Origin: Candidatus Salinicoccus stercoripullorum
GTDB taxonomy: Bacteria; Bacillota; Bacilli; Staphylococcales; Salinicoccaceae
NCBI GenBank assembly: GCA_019113295.1
Contig: DXHR01000001.1
Span: 1 to 64,000 of the forward strand
Direction of reading: 5' to 3'
Length of the DNA: 64,000 nucleotides
The translations under genes were made by a program, and so were the position numbers. The notes beneath the pieces were generated by a model. That model saw only the letters and a program-made list of their open reading frames with translations, did no database searches and was not told the DNA's origin. How positions within the stretch are numbered: position 1 is the first letter of the stretch; every line of letters starts with the position of its first letter. Below are positions 28,668-38,732 of the stretch, in pieces.

Positions 28668-29019
28668 ATCGATGATGTGAAAAGTGGTTCTTACCTCATT
28701 GGTTTCATTCCGTTGAGGTGAGCCCCCCGTTCTCATCTCAATGAAATCCGATCGATGATGTGAAAAGCCGTTCTCACCTCATTGTTTTCATTCCGTTGAG
28801 GTGAGACCCCCAAGCTCATCTTAATGAAATCCGATCGATGATGTGAAAAGCCGTTCTCACCTCATTGTTTTCATTCCGTTGAGGTGAGCCCCCCAAGCTC
28901 ACCTCAATGAAATCCGATCGATGATGCGAAAAGCCGTTCTTACCTCATTGTTTTCATTCCGTTGAGGTGAGCCCCCCAAGCTCACCTCAATGAAATCCGA
29001 TCGATGATGCGAGAAGCCG
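28668..29019. repeat. Tandem array of about 4.2 copies of an 83-bp hairpin-forming unit
   Basis: atcgatgatg phase marker recurs at 28668, 28751, 28834, 28917, 29000 (exact 83-bp spacing); each unit has two CTCACCTCA-like arms and one TGAGGTGAG arm. Confidence 0.95.
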
Positions 29020-29080
29020 GCGACCCCACCTCCTCTACGCAACAAAAAAAGGAAGGACAGGAGTCCTTCCGACAACACAA

Positions 29081-30301
29081 CTATTCTCTTCTGATGCGCT
29101 TCAGGTTTTTCAGTATGCCTTTGTCCGTTGACAGAACGCTGTTTCTATAAATGCTAGCAGCGAGCCAGATGACGGCGGCGATGGTCACAATCAGTATCAC
29201 GATGCCGAGCAGCAGTTCGACCTGGCCGGTAGTCTCATGCATGGCACGGAGCGGCATGACGAACGGTGTGAACGGCGGAATGTAGCTCGAGATGATGACG
29301 AGCATATTTTCGCTTGTCCAGATGTTGAAGATTGCGATATAGAAACCGATCAGTGAAAACATCGTTACCGGCAGAAGCGCCTGCTGCAGATCCTCCATGC
29401 GGCTGATGAATGAGCCGAGAAGGGCGGAAACTGACAGGTACAGCACCAACCCGAGTATCAGATAGATCAGCGAGTAGACGGCCAGTGTGACTGTCCGATC
29501 ATTAGATTCTAAACCGAATTCAGAGATCAGGTTGTTGAAATCGAACATCTGTATCGCCGCGATGACTGCCAGGACGAAGACGATGAGCTGGGTCAGACTG
29601 ACAGAGATCATTGCGGAAATCTTCGCCATCAGGTGGGTCACCGGAGGAACACTCGATACGATCATTTCTATGACTCGGGATGTCTTCTCCATGGCGATCT
29701 CGGTGCCGATCTGGCTGGCGTAGTTGATGATGATGAAGAACATGATGATTACTGTGACATAGAATATGATGCTGTTGAGCGGGTTCATGTCGGCGGCAGA
29801 GCCTTCATCATCAGTTTCCCCCTTATCCGCGGCGATGTCGTAACTGATTTCAGGCGACTCGCCGAGACTGGCTGTTTCTTCAGGTGTCAGCTTGAGTGCC
29901 TGTATCGTATTCATGCGCTGCACTTCAGCCAGGGCAGTTTCGATTTCCGTCTTCTGTTCATCGGGAAGATCATGTTCAGCCGAAACCGTAAACGTCATCG
30001 GATCCGTTTCCTCAAGGGTCAGCACAGCGCCGCCCGACGGGGCATCCCCGCCTTCGTACGGTTCGATTTCAAATTCTGCATCCATGGATTCGAACATCGA
30101 TTCGATCGCCCCGTACTGCGCTTCTTCCGCATCGACCTGCAGAATGGTCACTTCTTCGCTCGAATCGAAGAAGTCGATGATCTTGTCGATATTCGCTGCG
30201 AGGAATATCAGGAGGACGATGATGAGTGTGCTGATGATGAACGACTTTGCACGGATTTTGGAAATATATGTCTGCAGGAACGTCGTCATGAATTTACTCA
30301 T
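29081..30301 (-). CDS. ABC transporter permease (NatB/YhaP-like)
   Basis: TM segment near N-terminus, large extracellular domain, C-terminal TM cluster including IVSSVPPVTHLMAKI; overlaps ATPase gene. Confidence 0.88.
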   Translation of the reverse strand: MSKFMTTFLQTYISKIRAKSFIISTLIIVLLIFLAANIDKIIDFFDSSEEVTILQVDAEEAQYGAIESMFESMDAEFEIEPYEGGDAPSGGAVLTLEETDPMTFTVSAEHDLPDEQKTEIETALAEVQRMNTIQALKLTPEETASLGESPEISYDIAADKGETDDEGSAADMNPLNSIIFYVTVIIMFFIIINYASQIGTEIAMEKTSRVIEMIVSSVPPVTHLMAKISAMISVSLTQLIVFVLAVIAAIQMFDFNNLISEFGLESNDRTVTLAVYSLIYLILGLVLYLSVSALLGSFISRMEDLQQALLPVTMFSLIGFYIAIFNIWTSENMLVIISSYIPPFTPFVMPLRAMHETTGQVELLLGIVILIVTIAAVIWLAASIYRNSVLSTDKGILKNLKRIRRE

Positions 30302-31193
30302 ATTTACGACCCACTTTCGAAATAAAGATATCGTTCAGCGAAGGTTCATTCACCTGGAACCGTTTGAAATATCCGAGCTTGACGATTTCATTGAAGATTG
30401 ACTCGGCATACTGTTCGTCTGATATCTTCAGTGTCGTCTTCTTCCTGACCTGCTTCATATCGAGGACACCCGGCATTCCTTTAAGGAATGAAATGTCATG
30501 GTCGCCTTCGATGATGATCTCCTTCTGGCCGAAGTCGCTTTTGATCTGGTCGATATTGCCGCTGACAACCTGGGCGCCGTGGTTGAGGATGCAGAGCTCC
30601 TCGCACATTTCCTCGACATGTTCCATGCGGTGCGTGCTGAAGATGATCGTCGCGCCATTTTTATTAAGTTCCTTTACGGACTTTTTAAGTATCTCCACAT
30701 TGACCGGGTCGAGGCCGCTGAATGGTTCATCCAGTATGATAAGATCGGGCTCATGGATGATCGAGGCGATCAGCTGGATCTTCTGCTGGTTTCCCTTGGA
30801 CAGTTTCTCTATGCGCTTGTCCCGGTTTTCCGGAACTTCGAACCGTTCGAGCCACTCATCGAGTCTCACATCGATGTCCTTCTTTGACATTCCCTTAAGC
30901 TGGGCGAGGTAACGTATCTGCTCTTCGACTTTCAGTTTCGGGTGAAGTCCGCGTTCCTCCGGCAGATAGCCGATGCGGTTCGTGATGTTGTAATCGATGG
31001 GCTTCTTATTGTAGGTGATCGTACCTTCCGTCTGTTTCAGAAGCCCAAGAATCATCCGGAATGTCGTCGTCTTGCCCGCACCGTTTCCACCGAGGAAACC
31101 GTACATGCTGCCGGTGGGTACAGTGAGATTGATATCATCAACTGCAACATTTTCACTGAATTTCTTGGTAAGCTGGTTCAGTTCAAGTGACAT
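30294..31193 (-). CDS. ABC transporter ATP-binding protein (NatA/YhaQ-like)
   Basis: Walker A GGNGAGKTT, signature LSKGNQQKIQLI, Walker B DLIILDEPFSGLD. Confidence 0.93.
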   Translation of the reverse strand: MSLELNQLTKKFSENVAVDDINLTVPTGSMYGFLGGNGAGKTTTFRMILGLLKQTEGTITYNKKPIDYNITNRIGYLPEERGLHPKLKVEEQIRYLAQLKGMSKKDIDVRLDEWLERFEVPENRDKRIEKLSKGNQQKIQLIASIIHEPDLIILDEPFSGLDPVNVEILKKSVKELNKNGATIIFSTHRMEHVEEMCEELCILNHGAQVVSGNIDQIKSDFGQKEIIIEGDHDISFLKGMPGVLDMKQVRKKTTLKISDEQYAESIFNEIVKLGYFKRFQVNEPSLNDIFISKVGRKYE

Positions 31194-31276
31194 GGCATTT
31201 CCTCCCTCTCTTACACCGATTTTACCATAGTGAAATGCCTGTTGTTACTATATAATGGATAATACTCGATCAGAAA

Positions 31277-33040
31277 ATGAGGTCAGAACCCATGACAGGA
31301 AAATTACAGGAAAAGTCCGTAACATTCACGGATTTCATGCAGCTGCTACGGCGGACACGGCTCAATAAGGGGATTTTTATATTCGCCATTGGACTCACTT
31401 TATTCGGCACGATCGGCAGTCTCATCGTACCGCTTCTCACACAGCGGTTCATCGACGGCTTTGATGCTGATATGTTTTCAGCCGGCATCATCGTCCTCAT
31501 CATCTCAGTATTCCTGCTCAGTGCCATACTCGACGGGTTCTCCTATTACATACTCGCGCGTGTCGGCCAAACGATCATCTCCAGACTTCGCGAAATCGTA
31601 TGGGACAAGTTCCTCAAACTCCCCGTCAGCTATTTCGACCGGACCAAAAGCGGAGAGTCGGTCAGCAGGGTGGTCAACGATACTGCGATCATCAAAGATC
31701 TGATCACCCGCCATTTCCCGCAGCTCATCGGCGGCATCATGTCAGTGGCAGGTTCGGTGGTGATCCTTTTCGTCCTGGACTGGCGCATGTCGCTCATCAT
31801 GTTCATCACTGTGCCTGTCTCAATACTTGTCATCATGCCGCTCGGCCGGAAAATGAGCAAAATTTCCAGAGCGCTCCAGGATGAGACTGCGAAATTCACA
31901 GGCAGTGTCCAGGAGACGCTGAGTGAAATCAGGCTCATGAAATCCTTCAACGGCGAAGCATATGAACGGCAGAAAGGCCGCTCCGGCATCAGAAGACTCT
32001 ACAACTACGGCATGCAGGAGGCGAAGATCAATGCATTCCTTTCGCCAATCATGGGTACAGTGATGATGTTCGTCATCATACTGATCATCGGTTACGGCGG
32101 TCTGCGTGTCGCAGAAGGCACGCTGTCTGTCGGGACGATGGTGGCGTTTTTGCTCTACCTGTTCCAGATCATCATGCCGATGACGATGTTCGCCATGTTT
32201 TTCACCGAGTACAATAAAGCCCTCGGTGCCACCAACAGGATCATCGGCATTCTGGACCATGACGAAGAAGCGGGTGCAAAGGAAACGATTCCAGAGGAGA
32301 GTCTGCAGTTCAGGACGCTTGAATTCAAAGATGTGCATTTCGGGTATGGGGAGGATATACCTGTTCTGCAAGGCATAGATTTCAGGGCGGAACATAACAG
32401 GAAAGTGGCGTTCGTCGGACCGAGCGGAAGCGGGAAATCAACGATTTTCGCGCTCATCGAAAGGTATTATGACATCCTTTCCGGCGCGATTGAAATCGAT
32501 GGCATAGACATCCGTGACATTCCGCTTGCTTCCCTGCGCAAAAATATCGGCTATGTGGCCCAGGAGAGTGCAATCATTTCAGGGACCATACTTGAGAACA
32601 TCACCTACGGTCTTGAAGATACGGATTACACCCGGAAAGAAGTGGAGGCGGCGGTGATAAAGTCATATGCGAAGGAGTTCATCGATGAGCTCGAGGACGG
32701 CCTCGATACAAAAGTCGGCGAACGTGGCGTAAAACTCTCGGGCGGACAGCGGCAGCGGATCGGTATCGCCCGGGCCTTCCTGAAAAATCCGAAACTGCTC
32801 ATGCTGGATGAGGCGACGGCAAGTCTCGACTCACTCTCGGAACGCTACGTCCAGGAAGCGCTGGATGAACTGATGGAAGGACGGACTGTGTTAGTGATTG
32901 CACACAGGCTGTCCACTGTTGTAAACTCAGATAAAATATTCTTCATCGATAACGGATATCTGACAGGGAGCGGAACGCACCGGGAACTCATGGAGACCCA
33001 TGAAATGTACAGGATATTTACAGAACAGCAATTTGGCTGA
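31277..33040 (+). CDS. ABC transporter ATP-binding protein/permease (exporter half-transporter)
   Basis: N-terminal 6-TM domain; Walker A GPSGSGKST; LSGGQRQRIGIARAFL; LLMLDEATASLD. Confidence 0.93.
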   Translation: MRSEPMTGKLQEKSVTFTDFMQLLRRTRLNKGIFIFAIGLTLFGTIGSLIVPLLTQRFIDGFDADMFSAGIIVLIISVFLLSAILDGFSYYILARVGQTIISRLREIVWDKFLKLPVSYFDRTKSGESVSRVVNDTAIIKDLITRHFPQLIGGIMSVAGSVVILFVLDWRMSLIMFITVPVSILVIMPLGRKMSKISRALQDETAKFTGSVQETLSEIRLMKSFNGEAYERQKGRSGIRRLYNYGMQEAKINAFLSPIMGTVMMFVIILIIGYGGLRVAEGTLSVGTMVAFLLYLFQIIMPMTMFAMFFTEYNKALGATNRIIGILDHDEEAGAKETIPEESLQFRTLEFKDVHFGYGEDIPVLQGIDFRAEHNRKVAFVGPSGSGKSTIFALIERYYDILSGAIEIDGIDIRDIPLASLRKNIGYVAQESAIISGTILENITYGLEDTDYTRKEVEAAVIKSYAKEFIDELEDGLDTKVGERGVKLSGGQRQRIGIARAFLKNPKLLMLDEATASLDSLSERYVQEALDELMEGRTVLVIAHRLSTVVNSDKIFFIDNGYLTGSGTHRELMETHEMYRIFTEQQFG

Positions 33041-33059
33041 GAGATAAGAGGAATGGAAA

Positions 33060-33623
33060 ATGTACGAACTATACAATGCTTTTGAACCGGTCATCCCGGT
33101 TTTCATCATACTGTTCTTTGCGGTGGTATTCATCACACTCGTGATCAACAGCCGCAGTGGATACAAACTGGATAACAGGAAGAAGATCGTAAGCTATCTG
33201 ACATATGTCGGGCTTGTGATGACTCTGATCGGAATGGCGCTGGTAACACTGCTGCCGGGTCACAACCCTGAAAAAGTCACGTCATTCATTCCGTTTCTGA
33301 GCATCATTGAAACGTGGGAGTATGCAACGACCAGGGCGATCATCAACTCTCTGCTGATGAACATCATACTTTTCGTCCCTTTCGGTTTTTTCGTATACCT
33401 GCTTTTAAGGCGTGCGTTCTGGACGGTATTCCTGGCTTTTGTGACGTCGGTGGCCATCGAATTCCTCCAGTATATCCTGCCGATAGGCAGGATTTCGAAC
33501 GTGGATGACGTCCTGCTCAATACAATCGGCGGCTTCGTGGGAATGGTGTGCGGTTCAATATTTGCAAAATTTGGAATTGTTTATTATATTAAAAGCGGGG
33601 GTAATGATAACAACAAACATTAA
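33060..33623 (+). CDS. VanZ family protein
   Basis: INSLLMNIILFVPFGFFVYLLL...SVAIEFLQYILPIGRISNVDDVLLNTIGGFVG. Confidence 0.9.
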   Translation: MYELYNAFEPVIPVFIILFFAVVFITLVINSRSGYKLDNRKKIVSYLTYVGLVMTLIGMALVTLLPGHNPEKVTSFIPFLSIIETWEYATTRAIINSLLMNIILFVPFGFFVYLLLRRAFWTVFLAFVTSVAIEFLQYILPIGRISNVDDVLLNTIGGFVGMVCGSIFAKFGIVYYIKSGGNDNNKH

Positions 33624-33638
33624 GGGGGGGACGGAAGC

Positions 33639-34031
33639 ATGCACAAACATTTGAAGGACATGGGAAACATAGAGCTTTTTGAGGAGGAAGTGGCCGGTCC
33701 CGCACTTGTCGGGACGGTTGAGTATGAGCAGGACGGCCGCCATGAATTTTACGGGGCCGTCATCCCGACAACCCATCGCCTGTTTATAAGGATCTCCATC
33801 AATGAGAATGAGATCGAGAGCAGTGGGGTGCTCTACCAGGATATTACGGGGGTCAGCGAAGAGAAACTGCTGATGCTCGGTACAGTGATCCATTTCTGGA
33901 TCGGAGAGCGCATCGGAGTCAGTCTGAAAAGCGTGTCGGACGGGGACATAGACCGGACACTCGAGTTCCTCTATAAATACAGGACGCGGGAACTCCATCT
34001 GGAAACAGAACCCCACAGCAACGCCGGATAA
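33639..34031 (+). CDS. Conserved hypothetical protein (possible YokE-like PH domain)
   Basis: 130-aa ORF with ggggggacggaag RBS; VIPTTHRLFIRISI pattern. Confidence 0.6.
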   Translation: MHKHLKDMGNIELFEEEVAGPALVGTVEYEQDGRHEFYGAVIPTTHRLFIRISINENEIESSGVLYQDITGVSEEKLLMLGTVIHFWIGERIGVSLKSVSDGDIDRTLEFLYKYRTRELHLETEPHSNAG

Positions 34032-34144
34032 AGGAATATGATACAGGTATGAGACCGGGCCCCCGGTCTTTTTTGTGCGTCATTTTAACCGGAGCAGGAT
34101 TGATGTATAATTGAAACTGATCTGAACGTAGGGGATATGTAAAA

Positions 34145-35065
34145 ATGAAAATGAGATTGATGATGGTGATCCTGTCGGTATTACTGCTGTCGGCCTGCAG
34201 CAGTTTCAGGGAAACAGGGATTTCCGATGATGGTGAAATCAGACAGATCATGACAGAGCACAGTGAGGAGATCGAACTGCCCTCCGATCCAAAACGGGTC
34301 ATCCTGTTCCGTGGGATTGACGCGGGGAATGCAGAACTGCTCGGCGGTGACACCCGGGCTGTATCGGCTGTCGTGGAGGACAGCCGGTATGCCCCGATGC
34401 TCACGGGCGGCGATGCAGCATATCTGGAGCACGGGGATCTTGAAGCGCTGAAGGGGCTTAATCCGGACCTGATCGTGACGTATACGCCGGATGAATATCT
34501 ATTTGACTATCAGAAAATCGCTCCGACCGTGCAGGTGAACTACAGCACTTCCACATTCAGTCCCTTCAAGGAACGGCTCTATCTGACACATCTGTTCAAC
34601 CTCGGGGTCATACTGAACAAAGAGGAAAAGGCGGAGGAAATCGGTGATGAGTGGCTGGAGAAAGCGACCCGGCTGCAACGCGAGGCCGCAAATATTGTTG
34701 AAGGCAATACGGCCATGGTCCTGTCAAAGGAAGATGACGGTTATTTACTGTATGAGGAATATACGGGTTTCGGAACTGAGGCAGTCTATGATGTTTTGAA
34801 ATTCGGGATTGATGAGACGCTGGCGGCCGAATTCGAAGAGCGGGGACCAGGTCCGAAAAAACTCGGAGATCTCAAGGAAGTGGAATCGGATTATGTATTT
34901 GTGAGTGTCAGGGAAGGCGGACAGAGCGGTGTCAAAGAAGAGGTGTCTGAGACACTCGGTGTAGCGGAAGATAATGTCATTCTGCTGGATTACGGCACCT
35001 ACAGGCTCAACGATCTGATATCGGTCAGGAAGCAGACAGAGGAAATCATGGAGAAGATAAAGTAG
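34145..35065 (+). CDS. ABC transporter substrate-binding lipoprotein (ferric-siderophore type)
   Basis: Lipobox LLLSACSS; IELPSDPKRVILFRG...LEALKGLNPDLIVTYTPDEYLFDYQKIAPTVQVNY. Confidence 0.85.
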   Translation: MKMRLMMVILSVLLLSACSSFRETGISDDGEIRQIMTEHSEEIELPSDPKRVILFRGIDAGNAELLGGDTRAVSAVVEDSRYAPMLTGGDAAYLEHGDLEALKGLNPDLIVTYTPDEYLFDYQKIAPTVQVNYSTSTFSPFKERLYLTHLFNLGVILNKEEKAEEIGDEWLEKATRLQREAANIVEGNTAMVLSKEDDGYLLYEEYTGFGTEAVYDVLKFGIDETLAAEFEERGPGPKKLGDLKEVESDYVFVSVREGGQSGVKEEVSETLGVAEDNVILLDYGTYRLNDLISVRKQTEEIMEKIK

Positions 35066-35134
35066 GCATGTCGTGACGGGCATGCCTGTTTTCGGTATGA
35101 TGAAGGTAATAAAACGACATATGGAGATGATCAT

Positions 35135-36010
35135 ATGGTGAAAGAGAGCGTATTTCCGGAAGAGTTCGGATATCATTTCTCGGAGGGCAATTTCAAGCGC
35201 ATATATGACCAGGCGATCAAAGATTTCCGTCTGAGCATGGGAGAGGATGAGTTTACTGCCGCCGCAGCGGAGTTCAACGATGGCGCCGGTCCGTTCTCCC
35301 TGAAGCGGATCAATCAGCTGGAACCGGGCATTAAGCGTTATCAGTGGGTGGCGGAGGAAAGCGGTCGTATGCTCGTCACCGCCTTCAATAATGAAGGAGA
35401 GATCATGGGCATCCAGTTTGATATTTACGAGAAATTCGATACCGACAGGGAATCGACGATAAACAGCTACCGCCTGCCGTTCACAGGGGAATGGTTCGTC
35501 CTCTGGGGCGGCGCGGACAGCTTCCTGAACTACCACTACCCCCACAAGCATCAGCGATATGCCTATGATTTCATCAAAAAGGTGGATGGCAGGGCATTTT
35601 CCGGAAATCCCGATGAGCTTTTGTCCTATCATGCATACGGAGAGGAAGTTGTGGCACCGAGGGCGGGCAAAGTCGTCCACGTCATCAAGGAGGTGGAGGA
35701 CAATGCGCCGCACTGTATGAGCATGGTATCGCCGGAAGGCAACTGCATCATCCTGGAACACGGCTATGCTGAATATACAATGCTTGCGCACCTCCGGGAG
35801 CATTCCGTCACGGTGGAAGTCGGCGATGAGGTGGAGCGGGGCCATAAGCTTGCACAATGCGGCAACAGCGGCGCCTCGGACACACCGCACCTCCATTTCC
35901 ACGTGATGGATGGCTCCCACCCCTACGAGTCGGATTCCATCCGGATACAGTTCACGGAAGGACGCGAACCGAAACAGGGAGACACTGTGAAAGGACAGGG
36001 AATGATATGA
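35135..36010 (+). CDS. M23 family metallopeptidase
   Basis: GEEVVAPRAGKVVHV...GNCIILEHGYAEYTMLAHLREHSVTVEVGDEVERGHKLAQCGNSGASDTPHLHFHV. Confidence 0.9.
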   Translation: MVKESVFPEEFGYHFSEGNFKRIYDQAIKDFRLSMGEDEFTAAAAEFNDGAGPFSLKRINQLEPGIKRYQWVAEESGRMLVTAFNNEGEIMGIQFDIYEKFDTDRESTINSYRLPFTGEWFVLWGGADSFLNYHYPHKHQRYAYDFIKKVDGRAFSGNPDELLSYHAYGEEVVAPRAGKVVHVIKEVEDNAPHCMSMVSPEGNCIILEHGYAEYTMLAHLREHSVTVEVGDEVERGHKLAQCGNSGASDTPHLHFHVMDGSHPYESDSIRIQFTEGREPKQGDTVKGQGMI

Positions 36011-36882
36011 TTATGCGAGTGGACGGCCCCTTTGATTTCGGGGTGATGTATGATTTCATGGAGCGTCAGGACGACTGCCTGTATCGGACATGGGATAAAA
36101 AAGTGCGCCGTGCGGAAAGCTTTGACGGAAGGCGGGTTTTATTCGAAGTGTCGGAAGCTGCGGAGCCGGATGCGCTTGAGGTTGAGATTTTGTATGATGA
36201 GGGTGCAGGAGAACGCGTGGTCCGTGAATATGTGGCGGATTGGTTCGATTTGGACTATGATCTGGAACGATTTTATGAATTTGCACGTATGGACAAGCGG
36301 TTTGAGGGAGTGACCCGCGAGTATTATGGATTCCGCATGCTCGCCTATGTCAATATAACCGATGTGCTGGTCTGGTCGATCATCGGTCAGCAGATCAACA
36401 TGAAATTTGCTTTTGAACTGAAAAGGCGGCTCGTGGCGCATTTCGACCATTTCATCGAGTACGAAGGTGAAAAATACTGGATCATGCCGCGCGCCGGGGA
36501 GCTGCTCACGCTCAGTGTGGAAGATATGCGGGAAATGCAGATTTCTAGACGGAAGGCGGAGTATATACTGAACTGCGCCGAAGGAGTGGAGAACGGCAGC
36601 CTGTCAAAGGAATATCTGCAGAGTTTTGGCAGTTACAGCAAGGCGAAAGCCCATCTGACCGGTGTCAGGGGCATCGGTCCGTGGAGCGCCAACGTCGTGC
36701 TGATGCGGACGATCAAGTTCAGGCATGCAGTCCCGGTCGGGGATGCCGGACTCCGGAATGCGTTCAAAATTACGGACAGGCTGGACAAGAAGCCCGACTC
36801 CCGCTATATGGAGGATATCATCAGCGGATGGGGCCGATTCGGTGCCTATGCAACGCTCTATATGTGGCGCGTACTTGGATGA
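36007..36882 (+). CDS. DNA-3-methyladenine glycosylase (AlkA-type HhH-GPD)
   Basis: SIIGQQINMKFAFELKRRLV; LTGVRGIGPWSANVVLMRTIKF; start at ATG overlapping the upstream stop. Confidence 0.9.
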   Translation: MIMRVDGPFDFGVMYDFMERQDDCLYRTWDKKVRRAESFDGRRVLFEVSEAAEPDALEVEILYDEGAGERVVREYVADWFDLDYDLERFYEFARMDKRFEGVTREYYGFRMLAYVNITDVLVWSIIGQQINMKFAFELKRRLVAHFDHFIEYEGEKYWIMPRAGELLTLSVEDMREMQISRRKAEYILNCAEGVENGSLSKEYLQSFGSYSKAKAHLTGVRGIGPWSANVVLMRTIKFRHAVPVGDAGLRNAFKITDRLDKKPDSRYMEDIISGWGRFGAYATLYMWRVLG

Positions 36883-36900
36883 AAATAGAGGGGGATGGAT

Positions 36901-38040
36901 ATGAAGTTTTTATTGCCGGTATTGTTATTTCTGGGACTTTTCGGAGGCGGTGCTGACGCAGGACCTAATGGAACATTCGAGAAGGAACTGGAACCTCTGG
37001 AGACATCGGATGTGGAGCCGGTCATTGCGGAACATTTTTCACAGAGTTTTTCCTTCGCCGGTGCGGGGGATGTGCTGATTCATGATCAGCTATATGAAGA
37101 TGTGGAGACGGCGGATGGCTATGATTTTGCTTCGCGGGTGTCTGAAGTGGCGCCTTACATGAATGATAAGGACCTTACTTTTCTGAATCAGGAGACGCCG
37201 ATCGGCGGAGAGGAGCTGGGTCTGAGCGGCTATCCGAATTTCAATTCACCGGTTGAAGCGGGAGATCTGCTGTTGGAATTTGGTGCGGATATCGTTTCGA
37301 ATGCGAACAACCATACCCTCGACAAGAAAGAAGAGGGCATACTCAGGACCATCGATCTGTTCGAAGATAAGGGGATTGAGTATGTCGGCGCCAATAAGAG
37401 CGCGCAAGATGCAGAACGGGACAGGATACTTGAGGTGAACGGCATCAAAGTCGGCTTCCTGGGATATACATACGGGACAAACGGGATGCCGGTGCCTGAG
37501 GGCAAGGATTACCTGGTCAATCTGATCGACGGCAGTCCGATCAATCAGGATATTGAGGCTCTTGATGAAAAGGTCGACCTGCTCATCGTCAGTATGCACC
37601 AGGGCGTGGAATACGAAGAATATCCGCAGGAGGCCGACAGGCAGCAGATGATCGAGATGACGGAACGCGGTGCTGACGTCGTGCTGGGTCACCACCCGCA
37701 CGTACTCCAGCCGATCGAAATCAATGAGACGGCGGACGGCAGGGAAGCGGTCATTGCATATTCGCTCGGGAACTTCTTCAGCGCCCAGCAGTCACTTGAA
37801 ACGAAGCTCGGCGGCATTATCGGCTTTGATGTGACAAAAGCGGGCGGGGAGACAAGCGTGGATAACGTGAAGTTCATGCCGACATATGTAGCGAGTGAGG
37901 AATATGACAATTTCCAGCTTGTACCGCTTGCGGATGCCGGAGAACACGGACTATCCGATGCAGAATCAGTCTATGAAGATGTCAGTTCTCATATGACGGA
38001 GTATTCCGACGAAGTGGAAATAGTCGACTATATGGAATAA
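36901..38040 (+). CDS. CapA family protein (poly-gamma-glutamate biosynthesis/metallophosphatase fold)
   Basis: FAGAGDVLIHDQLYED; DIVSNANNHTLDKKEEGILRTID; GADVVLGHHPHVLQPIE. Confidence 0.9.
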   Translation: MKFLLPVLLFLGLFGGGADAGPNGTFEKELEPLETSDVEPVIAEHFSQSFSFAGAGDVLIHDQLYEDVETADGYDFASRVSEVAPYMNDKDLTFLNQETPIGGEELGLSGYPNFNSPVEAGDLLLEFGADIVSNANNHTLDKKEEGILRTIDLFEDKGIEYVGANKSAQDAERDRILEVNGIKVGFLGYTYGTNGMPVPEGKDYLVNLIDGSPINQDIEALDEKVDLLIVSMHQGVEYEEYPQEADRQQMIEMTERGADVVLGHHPHVLQPIEINETADGREAVIAYSLGNFFSAQQSLETKLGGIIGFDVTKAGGETSVDNVKFMPTYVASEEYDNFQLVPLADAGEHGLSDAESVYEDVSSHMTEYSDEVEIVDYME

Positions 38041-38075
38041 AAAGACTGCGGGGCCTTTATCGGCTTTCTCAGTCC

Positions 38076-38264
38076 TTATTGTTCACTGTCATTTTTAGAT
38101 TTCTCCAGGACAGGCATGAGGGACAGAAGTCCGATTGGTATAAGGATGACGAGGAGGGCGTTGGATAGCGCCGGGTTCAGCCGTCCATCCAGGAATGTGT
38201 AGATAGCAAACAATGCGATTATGGTCAGTATGAAATTCAGCCATTTCATCCCTTTGAAATTCAT
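38076..38264 (-). CDS. Small membrane protein of unknown function
   Basis: MNFKGMKWLNFILTIIALFAIYTFLDGRLNPALSNALLVILIPIGLLSLMPVLEKS; aaggag RBS upstream. Confidence 0.7.
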   Translation of the reverse strand: MNFKGMKWLNFILTIIALFAIYTFLDGRLNPALSNALLVILIPIGLLSLMPVLEKSKNDSEQ

Positions 38265-38379
38265 TAGAACACTCCTTGTGATAATGATTGACAACAGTGC
38301 GTTTACTTTAAAAGCGCTTACGGCAATGTTATCATAAAATTGAAAGTCAGAAGCATCATTTATCAGGGAGGAATGGAAT

Positions 38380-38685
38380 ATGAACTATATTATGGCAATC
38401 CAGCTGGTTCCGCATCATCCCAAAACCAGTGAATATCAATCGCACGTCAACAGTGCGATCGAAATCATCGAAGAAAGCGGGCTGACACATTTCGTCGGCC
38501 CGATGGAAACAACAATCGAAGGATCGATTGATGAACTGATGAACATTGTGAAGAAACTCAACCGCCATCTTGAAAATGAAGGGTGCGACCAGGTGACTTC
38601 GAACATCAAACTCATCCAGTCGGAACAGCCAATCAAAATCAAGGAAATACTTGCAGACTACTACGAATTCGACGAAGACGAGTAG
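38380..38685 (+). CDS. MTH1187/UPF0045 family thiamine-binding-like protein
   Basis: AIQLVPHHPKTSEYQSHVNSAIEIIEESGLTHFVGPMETTIEGSIDELMNIVKKLN. Confidence 0.85.
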   Translation: MNYIMAIQLVPHHPKTSEYQSHVNSAIEIIEESGLTHFVGPMETTIEGSIDELMNIVKKLNRHLENEGCDQVTSNIKLIQSEQPIKIKEILADYYEFDEDE

Positions 38686-38705
38686 TTTTGAATGCAAACG
38701 GAGGG

Positions 38706-38732
38706 CCCGGGACAATTGTCCCGGGTATTTTT
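38706..38732 (+). terminator. Rho-independent terminator
   Basis: Perfect 20-bp palindrome CCCGGGACAATTGTCCCGGG then TATTTTTAT. Confidence 0.75.

Noticed and set aside
28585-29019. CRISPR array
   Set aside because: The 83-bp units are contiguous near-identical copies with no unique spacers, and no cas genes are present.
29081-33040. Complete antibiotic-peptide biosynthesis/immunity locus suggested by two ABC exporters plus VanZ
   Set aside because: No precursor, modification or immunity genes are present. NatAB-like, BmrA-like and VanZ genes are common housekeeping neighbours.
35857-36006. 50-aa upstream extension of the AlkA-type ORF
   Set aside because: It overlaps the M23 peptidase in another frame and has no similarity to glycosylases. 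ATG 36007 overlapping the upstream stop is the natural coupled start.
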